Shown: piece by piece, positions 51,420 through 59,403 of the stretch
Numbering within the stretch: position 1 is the first letter of the stretch
Layout of the letters: every line of letters begins with the position of its first letter
Assembly (NCBI GenBank): GCA_026415395.1
Contig: JAOAHD010000007.1
Location: 1 to 64,000, forward strand
DNA: 64,000 bases
Direction: 5' to 3'
Source of the DNA: Candidatus Binatia bacterium
GTDB lineage: Bacteria; Desulfobacterota; Binatia; HRBIN30
Translations under genes and position numbers: made by a program
The notes under the pieces: model-generated
Told to the model about the DNA's origin: nothing
What the model saw: only the letters and a program-made list of their open reading frames with translations
The model's database searches: none

Positions 51420-52440
51420 ACAACACGCCCTGTAATCCCTGGAGGCGGCTGCGTTTGATCACGTGATCGCGATCGTAGTAGTAACCGGTCATCAAAATCA
51501 CCGGGGTAGAGCCGCGGCGACGGACCTCCATGTAGAGGTCGTATCCATCCAAGTCTGGCATGACGACGTCGCTAATGACGATGTCCACCGGGGTCACGTC
51601 GAGCACGCGCAACGCGTCGAGCCCGTCATGTGCCTCGATCACTTCGCAGCCTTCTTGCCGCAGTAAATCGCGCAGCGAATGGCACACGCCGACATCGTCA
51701 TCCACTACCAGCACGCGCAGACCCTTGAGGGGTGAGGCGATCGACTTGCGCGCTTTTGTTGTCCACTCGAGGTCGGTCATTTGCACGCCGCCATGATACT
51801 CGCGCGTTTGGTAAGCCTCCCCCTGGGCGAGCTCCACCAAGCGATTGACGGCGTTTTGGATCTTGGCAATCTCCCGCCGCACGGCCTCGATGCGTTCTTC
51901 TTCGACCACGGCACGTTCGTCCGAGGCTGCTTCCCGCACAAACTGCCCGAGCAACTCGACTTGATTCACGATCGCTTCGAGTGGGTTGTTGATCTCATGG
52001 CACACGGCCACGGCGACTTCACCGAGGGTGGCAAGGCGGTCCTTCCGGCGGATGTCCCGCAGGTCTTTGGCAAAGCCAATGGAGCCGATCTCGAACCCGG
52101 CTTCGTCGCACAGGATCGCCCCGGAGATCGCCACTGGGATTTGTTCTCCCCAGCGATCGACAAAGGTGGTTTCGAAGTTCTTCAGCTTGCCAGGGCCGCC
52201 GTATTCGTCGCTCCGCATGGCGGCCATGACCCGCCGTGCTTCGGCCATCGACGGGTAGACCTTGGTGACCTTCTCACCGAGAATTTCCGCCGCGGTATAG
52301 CCGAGCACCTTTTCGGCACCATCGTTGTAAAAAACGATGGTGCCGCTGCGATCCACGGCAATCACGATGTCGGGCGAGCTTTCGATCAACTGCTCGAGGT
52401 AGTGAGGAGGGAACTTCGGGGGGCGCGCTGTGTCGGCCAT
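51325..52440 (-). CDS. PAS-HisKA-receiver protein lacking the ATPase domain
   Basis: 371 aa. The PAS domain (about 10-125) has 'LIESSPDIVIAVDRSGTIVFYNDGAEKVLGYTAAEILG'. A HisKA-like helix follows with 'VAVAVCHEINNPLEAIVNQVELLG' (about 140-205). Next, where the HATPase domain should be, there is only a short linker, and a complete receiver starts at 'LRVLVVDDDVGVCHSLRDLL' with Asp in 'IVISDVVMPDLDGYDL' and Lys in 'LFKKPVDPERL'. No N, G1 or G2 boxes exist. It may be phosphorylated by another kinase. It lies 15 nt after the FrhB-like gene on the same strand. Confidence 0.83.
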   Translation of the reverse strand: MADTARPPKFPPHYLEQLIESSPDIVIAVDRSGTIVFYNDGAEKVLGYTAAEILGEKVTKVYPSMAEARRVMAAMRSDEYGGPGKLKNFETTFVDRWGEQIPVAISGAILCDEAGFEIGSIGFAKDLRDIRRKDRLATLGEVAVAVCHEINNPLEAIVNQVELLGQFVREAASDERAVVEEERIEAVRREIAKIQNAVNRLVELAQGEAYQTREYHGGVQMTDLEWTTKARKSIASPLKGLRVLVVDDDVGVCHSLRDLLRQEGCEVIEAHDGLDALRVLDVTPVDIVISDVVMPDLDGYDLYMEVRRRGSTPVILMTGYYYDRDHVIKRSRLQGLQGVLFKKPVDPERLKRLILELTRPRQENERAAPAA

Positions 52441-52455
52441 TGAGACAGAGTAACC

Positions 52456-53649
52456 TTAGGATTGCGGCTTGGGCGCCGCAAACTCCGGGGGGCGAATCCA
52501 GCTCTCGCTGCGACCGGGCGGCACTGGGACGCGCTGCCGCTGCTTCTTGGCCAAGCGGCGCAGCACCTTCATGGAGTTCTCGAATTCGTTCATGGAGCGA
52601 GTCGTAACCAAGCCTTCGCGCTCGAGGGTAGAGAACACCTCTTCGCCCAACGGGGTGCGCACAATCGTGATCGTCCACCCCGTGGCCCCCACACCGCCAC
52701 ACGAAATGTCAGCAAGTTCTGCAGAGAAGTCGGCACAGTGGTGGCACTCGGGGCGGGCGGATTCTTGCGCGGCACGCAGCGGATATTCGACGAGTTCGCC
52801 GTTCTTTTTGAAGATCTGGATCTTGCCCTTCACATTGAATTGGCGAACCTCCGATAGGGGAATCCCCAACTTGCCTTCGATGGTCTCCAGCATGAGCTCG
52901 CGAAAATCGAACACTTCGCTGCACAGGAGCCCAATGTTCAACGCCACCCGCTCACCGAATCCTTTGAGGAAGTGTCGCTGCTTTTCGATGATCTTGTCCT
53001 TTTTGCGCCCATTGTCGAGGAAGCTTGGGTCGACAAGCTGCATTTTGCGCACCGGAGTGATTTGACAAGGCACACCGACAAACGCCACCCGTTGCAGCCC
53101 GAGCTTCTCGGCATCGGCTAAGGCGAGGTTGTTCGGACAGTACGTGTACCAGGAGCTTGCCGCTGCTACCGCTTCTTCGGGCGTGGTGATTGCCTTGGGA
53201 TACGGGGCGCAGGGCTTGGTCGCATCGGTTGCCGATACAACGGCGCCATCGAAGCGGCCGCTCCGTAAGCCCCACACCAACAAGGTCGTGACCACGCCAC
53301 CGTCCTCGCAGCGCTCGAGCACCTCCGGCAGCGTGCTCCGCGCGGCTACGATGTGGCGGTACGGCCCGAACACGTCGCGGTGGACCTCGCCGTCATCAGG
53401 GAAGGCCTTGGAAACGAGATGGTGTTCGCGCTCGCCCAAGCGCGGGCAGACTTGGGCGCAGCAGTCGCACCCGATGCCCTCGCTGATTCCGCAGTAGTCG
53501 AATGGCAGCGTGGCTTTGGCCACTTGCTTCGGTTTCCCGTCCACGTAGTCGATGACATTATGGGGGCAGACCAGCACGCAACTGCCGCACTCGCAGCAGC
53601 TCCCATAAGCGACGACTTCGTTCATCATTTGCTTAAATGTGGCGTGCAT
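52456..53649 (-). CDS. FrhB/FdhB-type coenzyme F420 hydrogenase/dehydrogenase beta-subunit-like
   Basis: 397 aa. The N-terminus holds two iron-sulfur clusters: 'CCECGSCVLVCPHNVIDY' and 'CDCCAQVCPRLG'. The FrhB N-domain ('ALRSTLPEVLERCEDGGVVTTLLVWGL') and C-domain ('RVAFVGVPCQITPVRKMQ', 'IGLLCSEVFDFRELMLETIEGKLGI', 'CHHCADFSAELADISCGGVGA') follow. Relatives move electrons between ferredoxin or another donor and F420, or reduce other substrates, via bound FAD. The upstream ORF of the receiver protein is 15 nt away. Confidence 0.88.
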   Translation of the reverse strand: MHATFKQMMNEVVAYGSCCECGSCVLVCPHNVIDYVDGKPKQVAKATLPFDYCGISEGIGCDCCAQVCPRLGEREHHLVSKAFPDDGEVHRDVFGPYRHIVAARSTLPEVLERCEDGGVVTTLLVWGLRSGRFDGAVVSATDATKPCAPYPKAITTPEEAVAAASSWYTYCPNNLALADAEKLGLQRVAFVGVPCQITPVRKMQLVDPSFLDNGRKKDKIIEKQRHFLKGFGERVALNIGLLCSEVFDFRELMLETIEGKLGIPLSEVRQFNVKGKIQIFKKNGELVEYPLRAAQESARPECHHCADFSAELADISCGGVGATGWTITIVRTPLGEEVFSTLEREGLVTTRSMNEFENSMKVLRRLAKKQRQRVPVPPGRSESWIRPPEFAAPKPQS

Positions 53650-53667
53650 CGCAAAGCGGAGCTTCGC

Positions 53668-56175
53668 TTACCCCTGGCCGCATGTCGAGTCAACGAATTT
53701 CATCGTTCGCAGCGGGCCCACAAGTGGTTCTTCCCGCCATTGGTTCCACGGCGGAAGGGTGGTGCGCCAGCGCATCGTGCCAAGGGGGTCGATGGTGACC
53801 TCGATGGCGCCGTCCCAATCGGTACGCAACAAGGTAGTGCCCACCTGGGCATACCGGCGCTGCACCTCGCGGTGGGGAAAACGGAAGCGGTTGTGCCAAC
53901 CTGCGGATACGATCGCCAAGCGGGGGCGCAGGGTGCTGACGAACTCCCACGTGCTCGACGTGCGGCTGCCGTGGTGGGGAACCAGGAGAAGATCCACGGG
54001 CCCCCAATCCTGCAGCGTCAGCAGCTCTCGCTCTTGAGGTGCTTCGATGTCGCCCGGCAACAAAACCGTACGCCCGGCAAAGTGTAAGGATAAAACCATC
54101 GAGCCATGGTTGGGATTGTGGAGCACAGCTTGGCTCGCAGGGTGCCAAACCGCAACGTGCACGCCGGCAAGACAACGCTCGAAGCCGCGATACAAGGCCA
54201 CTGGCGTTGCGCCGTTTGTTTTCAGCGCCTGCTCCAACTTTCGATACGCAAGGCCGTTGCCAGCTTGCCCGTTGTGGAAGAACAGCGATGGGCGGAACAG
54301 GGGAAGGATCGACGCCAGCGCCCCGAAGTGATCGAACTGCGGATGGCTGAGCAGGACCGCGTCCAGCTCGCGGATGCCTTGCTTCCACAGCAGCGGACCG
54401 ATCACGCGGGCCCCGACATCGAAGCTGCCGGTGCCAATGCCCCCACCGTCGATCAACCAACGGACATTGTCGGGAAATTGCACCAACATTGCGTTGGCTT
54501 GCCCGACGCTGATTACCACCAAGCGCAGCTTGCCCTCCCCGAGCGCGCTACCGACCCGCGAGGCGGTGCCCAGAGCCACGAGGCAGACGGCGAGCCCCAC
54601 TCCCACGACACGGAGTTTGCCACGCCCGTGGGCGATGAGGGCGAGGAACGCAAGGACTGCGGCCACCTCGAGGCCGTTCAAGGCAATGCCCCGCAAGGCC
54701 GCGTAGGGGAAGCGATCGAACTGTTGCAACAGCGCACAACCAGCCTCCACCGCGAGACCGCCCGCGCGGGCAAAAACGGCGGCAACCGCCGAACACCAGG
54801 GTTCCGCAAACGCCGCACACAGCCCGAGCAGCACCGCCAGCGACCCGAGAAGCGGTACGAGCACAAGGTTCGCTAGCGGGCCAATCAGAGGAACTTGGAA
54901 AAAGTGCCAGGCGGTAAACGGGGCCGTTGCGGCGCCGGCAGCGAACGAAAGCCACAACGAAGCCGCGAGATACCGCGCTCCACTCAGCAAATAGCGCCGC
55001 CAAGCACTGTTGCTATTTGCCTCGTCGATTCGTGTAGGCCAGCGGGTGCGGAATACTCCGGCGGCAATTACTAACGCCCACACCGCCACAAAGCTCAGTT
55101 GGAACGAGACATCCGCCGTTACCCCCGGGTCAGCGAAAACCACCCCAACAGCGGCAACGGCAAGCACGTTGAGGAAGTACGCCTCGCGATTACTGAGCAA
55201 CCCACCGAGGACCACCGCCAACATGAGGATGGCACGCTGCGTGGCCACGCTTTCGCCAGCAATCGCTGCGTAAAAGCCCACCGGTACCAGCGACAGCGCA
55301 CCCGCAACCTTAGGTACGTTTAAGCGGAGTAACACTGCCTCGCTGCCCGATAGAGCAAAGCGGGCAGCAGCGTAGCCTGCTCCGGCTACGAGAGCGACAT
55401 GCAAACCGGAGATGGAGAGTACATGGCCGACGCCAACGCGGCTAAATGCGTCCCGCAGGTCGGGCGAAATTCCGCTTTGATCTCCGACAATCAGTGCACG
55501 CAACACCGCCGCGCTTCTGGGGGGAGCTTCCCGCTCGAACAGTGCGGCCACCCGGCGACGCCAACGTGCCAGCGCGCCCCTCCAGGGCCGCTCCTGGCCC
55601 ACCAACTGCCAGGACTGGTCGCTCTCTGCGGCAGCAGTCACGTAAATTCCTTGACGCGCCAGGTACGAGACATAGGAGAATTCACCCGGATTGCCGAAGT
55701 TTCGCGGGCGCCGCAACTTGAGAAACGCCCGGAACACCTGCCCCTCAGCCCATACCCGCGTGCTCCGGTAGACACTCACACGCACACGGCCGCTCGCCGT
55801 TCGCCATGTGCCTCCGTGCCGCACCCGAAGAACGTCGATAACCAGCGCGGTTTTCCCGCCGGCGACAAGATTGCCGGAGCGCACACGCGCCTCCACTTCG
55901 TACGCACTGGGGAGCGCCCATGAGGCCACATGCCCCGCGGGAAAGCTGCCTGGGTTGTACACGGCGTTTGCCCGCATAAACCCGACGAGGAACGCAGCCG
56001 CCGCATAGGCGAAGAGCGAGATCGGTGGCGGCGCGCGCGAAAGAAGAAAGGCGCTAGCCGCATAGGTGCTCACTGCCCAGGGCGGCAAGGTGCAAGGCGA
56101 CAACGCGGCAATTCCGTCCCCCGCTAACAATCCCGCAGCGAGCACCATTGCAGGGGTAACGCCGGCGAACGACAT
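53668..56175 (-). CDS. comEC: ComEC/Rec2 DNA-uptake channel
   Basis: I choose the ATG at 56175 (835 aa); the frame stays open to 56406 through repeat-like DNA. An N-terminal membrane region is followed by the DUF4131 domain, then the competence domain with many helices ('VLRALIVGDQSGISPDLRDAFSRVGVGHVLSISGLHVALVAG', 'VATQRAILMLAVVL'). The C-terminal metallo-beta-lactamase domain has 'VDVGQ'-like 'VISVGQANAMLVQFPDNVRWLIDGGG', 'LSHPQFDHFGALASIL' and 'LLVPHHGSRTSS'. It threads single-stranded DNA into the cytoplasm in transformation. The HxHxDH motif reads H-P-Q-F-DH, so one His is replaced. Confidence 0.9.
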   Translation of the reverse strand: MSFAGVTPAMVLAAGLLAGDGIAALSPCTLPPWAVSTYAASAFLLSRAPPPISLFAYAAAAFLVGFMRANAVYNPGSFPAGHVASWALPSAYEVEARVRSGNLVAGGKTALVIDVLRVRHGGTWRTASGRVRVSVYRSTRVWAEGQVFRAFLKLRRPRNFGNPGEFSYVSYLARQGIYVTAAAESDQSWQLVGQERPWRGALARWRRRVAALFEREAPPRSAAVLRALIVGDQSGISPDLRDAFSRVGVGHVLSISGLHVALVAGAGYAAARFALSGSEAVLLRLNVPKVAGALSLVPVGFYAAIAGESVATQRAILMLAVVLGGLLSNREAYFLNVLAVAAVGVVFADPGVTADVSFQLSFVAVWALVIAAGVFRTRWPTRIDEANSNSAWRRYLLSGARYLAASLWLSFAAGAATAPFTAWHFFQVPLIGPLANLVLVPLLGSLAVLLGLCAAFAEPWCSAVAAVFARAGGLAVEAGCALLQQFDRFPYAALRGIALNGLEVAAVLAFLALIAHGRGKLRVVGVGLAVCLVALGTASRVGSALGEGKLRLVVISVGQANAMLVQFPDNVRWLIDGGGIGTGSFDVGARVIGPLLWKQGIRELDAVLLSHPQFDHFGALASILPLFRPSLFFHNGQAGNGLAYRKLEQALKTNGATPVALYRGFERCLAGVHVAVWHPASQAVLHNPNHGSMVLSLHFAGRTVLLPGDIEAPQERELLTLQDWGPVDLLLVPHHGSRTSSTWEFVSTLRPRLAIVSAGWHNRFRFPHREVQRRYAQVGTTLLRTDWDGAIEVTIDPLGTMRWRTTLPPWNQWREEPLVGPLRTMKFVDSTCGQG

Positions 56176-57049
56176 GAAGGCGTTGCGCAGCAATTCCCTC
56201 GCCCAACCATCAGTCGAGGCAGTCGAGGTTTCAGCGAACGCGCATATGCGCTGTCCCCTTTCACACAGAGAACACGGAGGTTCTCCGAGCGAAAGCGCTC
56301 GGGAGCGACAGCAGCGGTGGCCCACGCTGTCGCCGTGGGGCAACGCGACCATGTGCCGGCCATTGGTGAGTGGCGAATAGCCTAGCGCGGTGAATGGCGA
56401 ATGCATCGGGGAGTAGCGAGTGCTGGGAAACCGCGACAGGCGAATGCGGAATGCGCATCAGCTTGCTTGGGCATGGCGTTGCGACCGGTGCAACGTGCGT
56501 TGCCACTTTGGTACCCTGCACCAATGCGGTCGTAGGGGCGACGCATGCGTCGCCCGTGGTGCCGGTTCGCGTGCACGGCGGCTGCGATGGAAGGAGAGTG
56601 GCGAATCGCGAATGGGGAATGGAAAGGGCCATCCGTAGGGCTGGCGGCGCTTTCCGCCGACGCTAGTGTCGTCGTACCATGCCGCCACGCCCCGAAGGAG
56701 GCTTTCGATCGAAATGCGGGCCGCGTGGAGTGCGGTGCCACACCGGACGTGGCCGCTCGTCTTATCACATGATCCCGCGCTGGCCGCTGGCGCCGCTGTC
56801 GTTGTCAGCGCGCCAAACTGCACGTGAGGGGGCAGGGGTCGCGAACCATAGAGGTTCTCAGCGAGATCGTCGGGAGGCCCCGCACCGTTGAGCTTGGGGT
56901 TGAGAAGGCCACACCCGCGCACTGGTCTTTTGGTGATCGCGCCTGGTGAACCTCTTGCGGGAACCCCGCCGGGGACCAATGGCTTGTCCGCCGTTGCACA
57001 CTGGGGCCGGCCTTGTGCCTCCGCGCTCCCTCGGGTTGGGGCCCAGCGA
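56176..57049. other. Repeat-rich intergenic region, no supported gene
   Basis: About 870 bp between comEC and the degraded CRISPR-Cas operon. It contains tracts of GGCGAATGCGGAATG type (56380-56460), the dispersed repeat at 56533-56604 and the 20-bp palindrome GGGCGACGCATGCGTCGCCC (56536-56555). No reading frame has recognisable protein features. Confidence 0.6.
56533..56604 (-). repeat. Dispersed intergenic repeat, copy 2
   Basis: On the minus strand it starts 'TCGCCACTCTCCTTCCATCG' and ends at a perfect 20-bp palindrome (56536-56555). Base-by-base reading aligns it with 33870-33943, with scattered mismatches. Probably a mobile or REP-like hairpin element. Confidence 0.7.
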
Positions 57050-57935
57050 TTACTTTACGAGTGACCAATATCCCGATTGTTCGATATGCCAACGCGCCGC
57101 CGACCGGCAGTCCGGACCAGGCACCCACATCGGTTCTTCAGAGATTTGGCAATCGCGCGTGTCGTGATGCCAGCCACGCAGAACTTCTAGGGCCCCCACG
57201 GCACCTCCGCTTCTCCGCGATTGAGGTGGGCGTGGGCAAGGAGGCGTTTTGTCTCGACCTCCGGATCGCCTATGTCCAGAGACTGCTTGCCACCGAATAC
57301 CTCTGTTGCTTCTTTCAGCCTCTTCAGCCGGCGCAGCGAGCCCAGGCCGTAGCGAGTGTCCCCACCCACTGTGAGAGAGTCCAGCTGTGCAAGCCCTATC
57401 CCAGATCAGCTTCGGCAGGCTCTCATGGACGAGCACATAGCCCACGAGACCTACGGGACCGGACTGAAGGTCTCCGTGCTCCCGCCAGCGAGTGTTGATG
57501 CATTCCGTCTCTCGAACGATCCCTCGGCGGCGGTGTCGGAGGTTGGATCGATTGCAGCGGATGGGCGTGAGGAAAGCAAGCTGTTCCGGAATTCGCGGTC
57601 CGAGAGGCCTTTACTGGCAGGCCGTCGCGTTCCCAGGTCAATCCCTCCCCTGGCTTGTACGGAGGGAGCCAGGCACGCTAGACGTTATGGGCCCGCTCGG
57701 CCGGGAAGGAAGAGATAGGTGAACCGCACGTGTCGTTGCAGGTGCTGCACGACCTGCTCGCAGGAAGGAAAGGAACTGGCAGCAGCTGTAGCCCGGCGAT
57801 TTCCGCGGTCACCGCGCCCCAGACCGCGCGCGCCGGCACATAGGGGCGGCACCGGTTGAGGCTGCCAGCCGGCGGTATTCCCACGCAGAGCGGCGCCTCG
57901 AGCAGCCACGTCCGGCGGAAAAGCGACCAAGTCAT
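57050..57935 (-). pseudogene. Broken RAMP-superfamily Cas gene, end of the operon
   Basis: The ATG at 57935 overlaps the cmr5-like stop (ATGA) and opens 'MTWSLFRRTWLLEAPLCVGIPPAG', then 'RPYVPARAVWGAVTAE', typical of RAMP-type CRISPR proteins. The frame then shifts several times. In other frames are 'VQHLQRHVRFTYLFLPG', a RAMP glycine-rich loop 'VGGDTRYGLGSLRRLK' (near 57350) and a plausible C-terminus 'MWVPGPDCRSAARWHIEQSGYWSLVK' ending at 57050. An intact gene would have about 295 codons. At least three frameshifts and one internal stop separate these blocks. It would bind crRNA in a type III effector. Exact subtype (Cmr3/Cmr6/Csx10-like) is uncertain. Confidence 0.6.
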
Positions 57936-58302
57936 TTCCCCCCTCCTGCACTTGCCCGCTCCTTGGCGTGGTAGCGGGCGTACACGAACGCTTGCGGGAG
58001 GAGGTCCCGGGCGAAGAGAAGCCGGTCGAGATCCGAAGCTAGCGCCTGAAGAAACTCGAGCGGTTTCTCGGCGTTTTTGTTCTCATCGAAAAACTTTCCT
58101 AGGAACTCCTTTGCTTGCTGGGTAATAGCGCGTCCGCATGGCCCTCGCGCGCCTGAAGACATAAGAAACAGGCGTAACGCGCCTGTTCCTCCAGCACGCC
58201 GAGCGCGTTGGTGAAGAGCTTCTCCCCTGCGGGCTTGCCGTTCACTTTGGTGCCGGCCAGCTTGTGACCCAGTTTCGCGCTTTCCAGATCGAGATTCTGC
58301 AT
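57932..58302 (-). pseudogene. Broken cmr5-like small subunit gene
   Basis: The ATG at 58302 overlaps the cmr4 stop (TGATG). The first frame reads 'MQNLDLESAKLGHKLAGTKV...EEQARYACFLCLQAREGHADAL' and the second 'ITQQAKEFLGKFFDENKNAEKPLEFLQALASDLDRLLFARD', ending 'YHAKERASAGGGK'. One frameshift near 58110-58140 joins them. Joined, the protein would be about 122 aa, all helical, as for the type III small subunit that lines the target strand. The identification as Cmr5 rests on size, helical character and position after cmr4. Confidence 0.6.
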
Positions 58303-59362
58303 CACGAACCTCCTACGGAGGGTTGCTCCGATTTATCCTCTTGGGACTTACTCCCCTGGGCCTGAGCAGAGGAGGTCCCACTGCATTGAACCGCAGCGGG
58401 GAGCAGCCGTAGGCGTCCCATGCCTCGCGTTCCCATGCCGCCGATGCCGGGGTGCTCCAGATAAGGATGTGCGGTCTTGACAACGACGAAGACCTTCTGC
58501 GGTGCGTCCAGCGGTTCGCCGCCGATTTGTGCGCTCGTTGCCTGTCCTCCAACCTAGAAGTGTTGCGGGTTCTTGCACACGAGACGTCCCAGACGAGCAC
58601 CGTAGAGCGCGGCAGTGCTTCTTAGCTAAACCGGGCACCTTCTTCGGCGGCTCCGGTCTCCGGATCGATCGACACGGACGTGCGCACCTCCAGATTGCTG
58701 TTGAGGATGTGCGAAAAGAGCTTGTCAGACACGATAACGAACCGCTGCGCGATGTAGGCGGGGATGCCGTTGTTCAGAGTCGGCCACTGTGTGTTGTTTG
58801 GCAGTTTGGTTTTGCGTTCGAGCAGGAGCCAGCCCGGGTCAAGTGGCTGCGCCGCAGGGTTCTGTTGATACACAGCGTTGTCCAGCTCCCCTTTGATCTC
58901 TTGGCCGATCCTGCGCAGCGCATCGGGGTAGGTGACCCACACCGGTCCCTCCCTGATGGCGACCGGGAACAGTAGCACGTGCGCGTCGCTGAAAGCAGCG
59001 AGGCCCGCAAACCCGCCGCCCGAGCCGCGGGCGAATCCGAACACGGTGCAGACCGGGCAGTCCGCCTGGTCGCAGTGCCCGCCTTTCCCGCCCTTGTCCG
59101 GCTGGCCCTGCCCGGCGCAATCAGGATAGGAGGGTTTGGGCTGGCCATTGATTTGACTACTCGGGTTCGCCTCTTACTGCGCCATGGCCGCGTATGCTCG
59201 GCAAACACCCGCGAGACTCCAGCCGGGGATCTTGGGCACGCACGTCACCGGAGCGCGGACGATGGTGAGATCTACCCTGCCCAGTCGGGCTCCCCCGGTG
59301 CCCACCTGGATGGGGTCGATCGCCATCCCGACCACGGTGAACTTTTCGTAGCTCTTGCTCAT
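58302..59362 (-). pseudogene. Broken cmr4 (Cas7-type backbone RAMP) gene
   Basis: The ATG at 59362 (GGAAGGGG upstream) opens 'MSKSYEKFTVVGMAIDPIQVGTGGARLGRVDLTIVRAP', then 'CVPKIPGWSLAGVCRAYA', a clear Cmr4 start. An in-frame TAA (59176-59174) interrupts it; the same frame continues to 'CPVCTVFGFARG', 'FSDAHVLLFPVAIREGPVWVTYP' and 'VRTSVSIDPETGAAEEGARF'. A second in-frame TAA (58624-58622) is followed by 'EALPRSTVLVWDV'. A frameshift between 58600 and 58529 leads to 'YLEHPGIGGMGTRGMGRLRLL', the Cmr4 C-terminus. Thus two nonsense codons and one frameshift, while the protein signal remains strong. Intact Cmr4 forms the crRNA-binding backbone and cuts target RNA. Confidence 0.75.
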
Positions 59363-59403
59363 CTTCATACCCCTTCCAAGTCTTCTTTGGGCCAGCTGAG
59401 GTG

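Noticed and set aside
56458-56979. Open frame between comEC and the Cas operon as a gene
   Set aside because: Composition is low-complexity, it runs through the dispersed repeat and shows no motif or start site.
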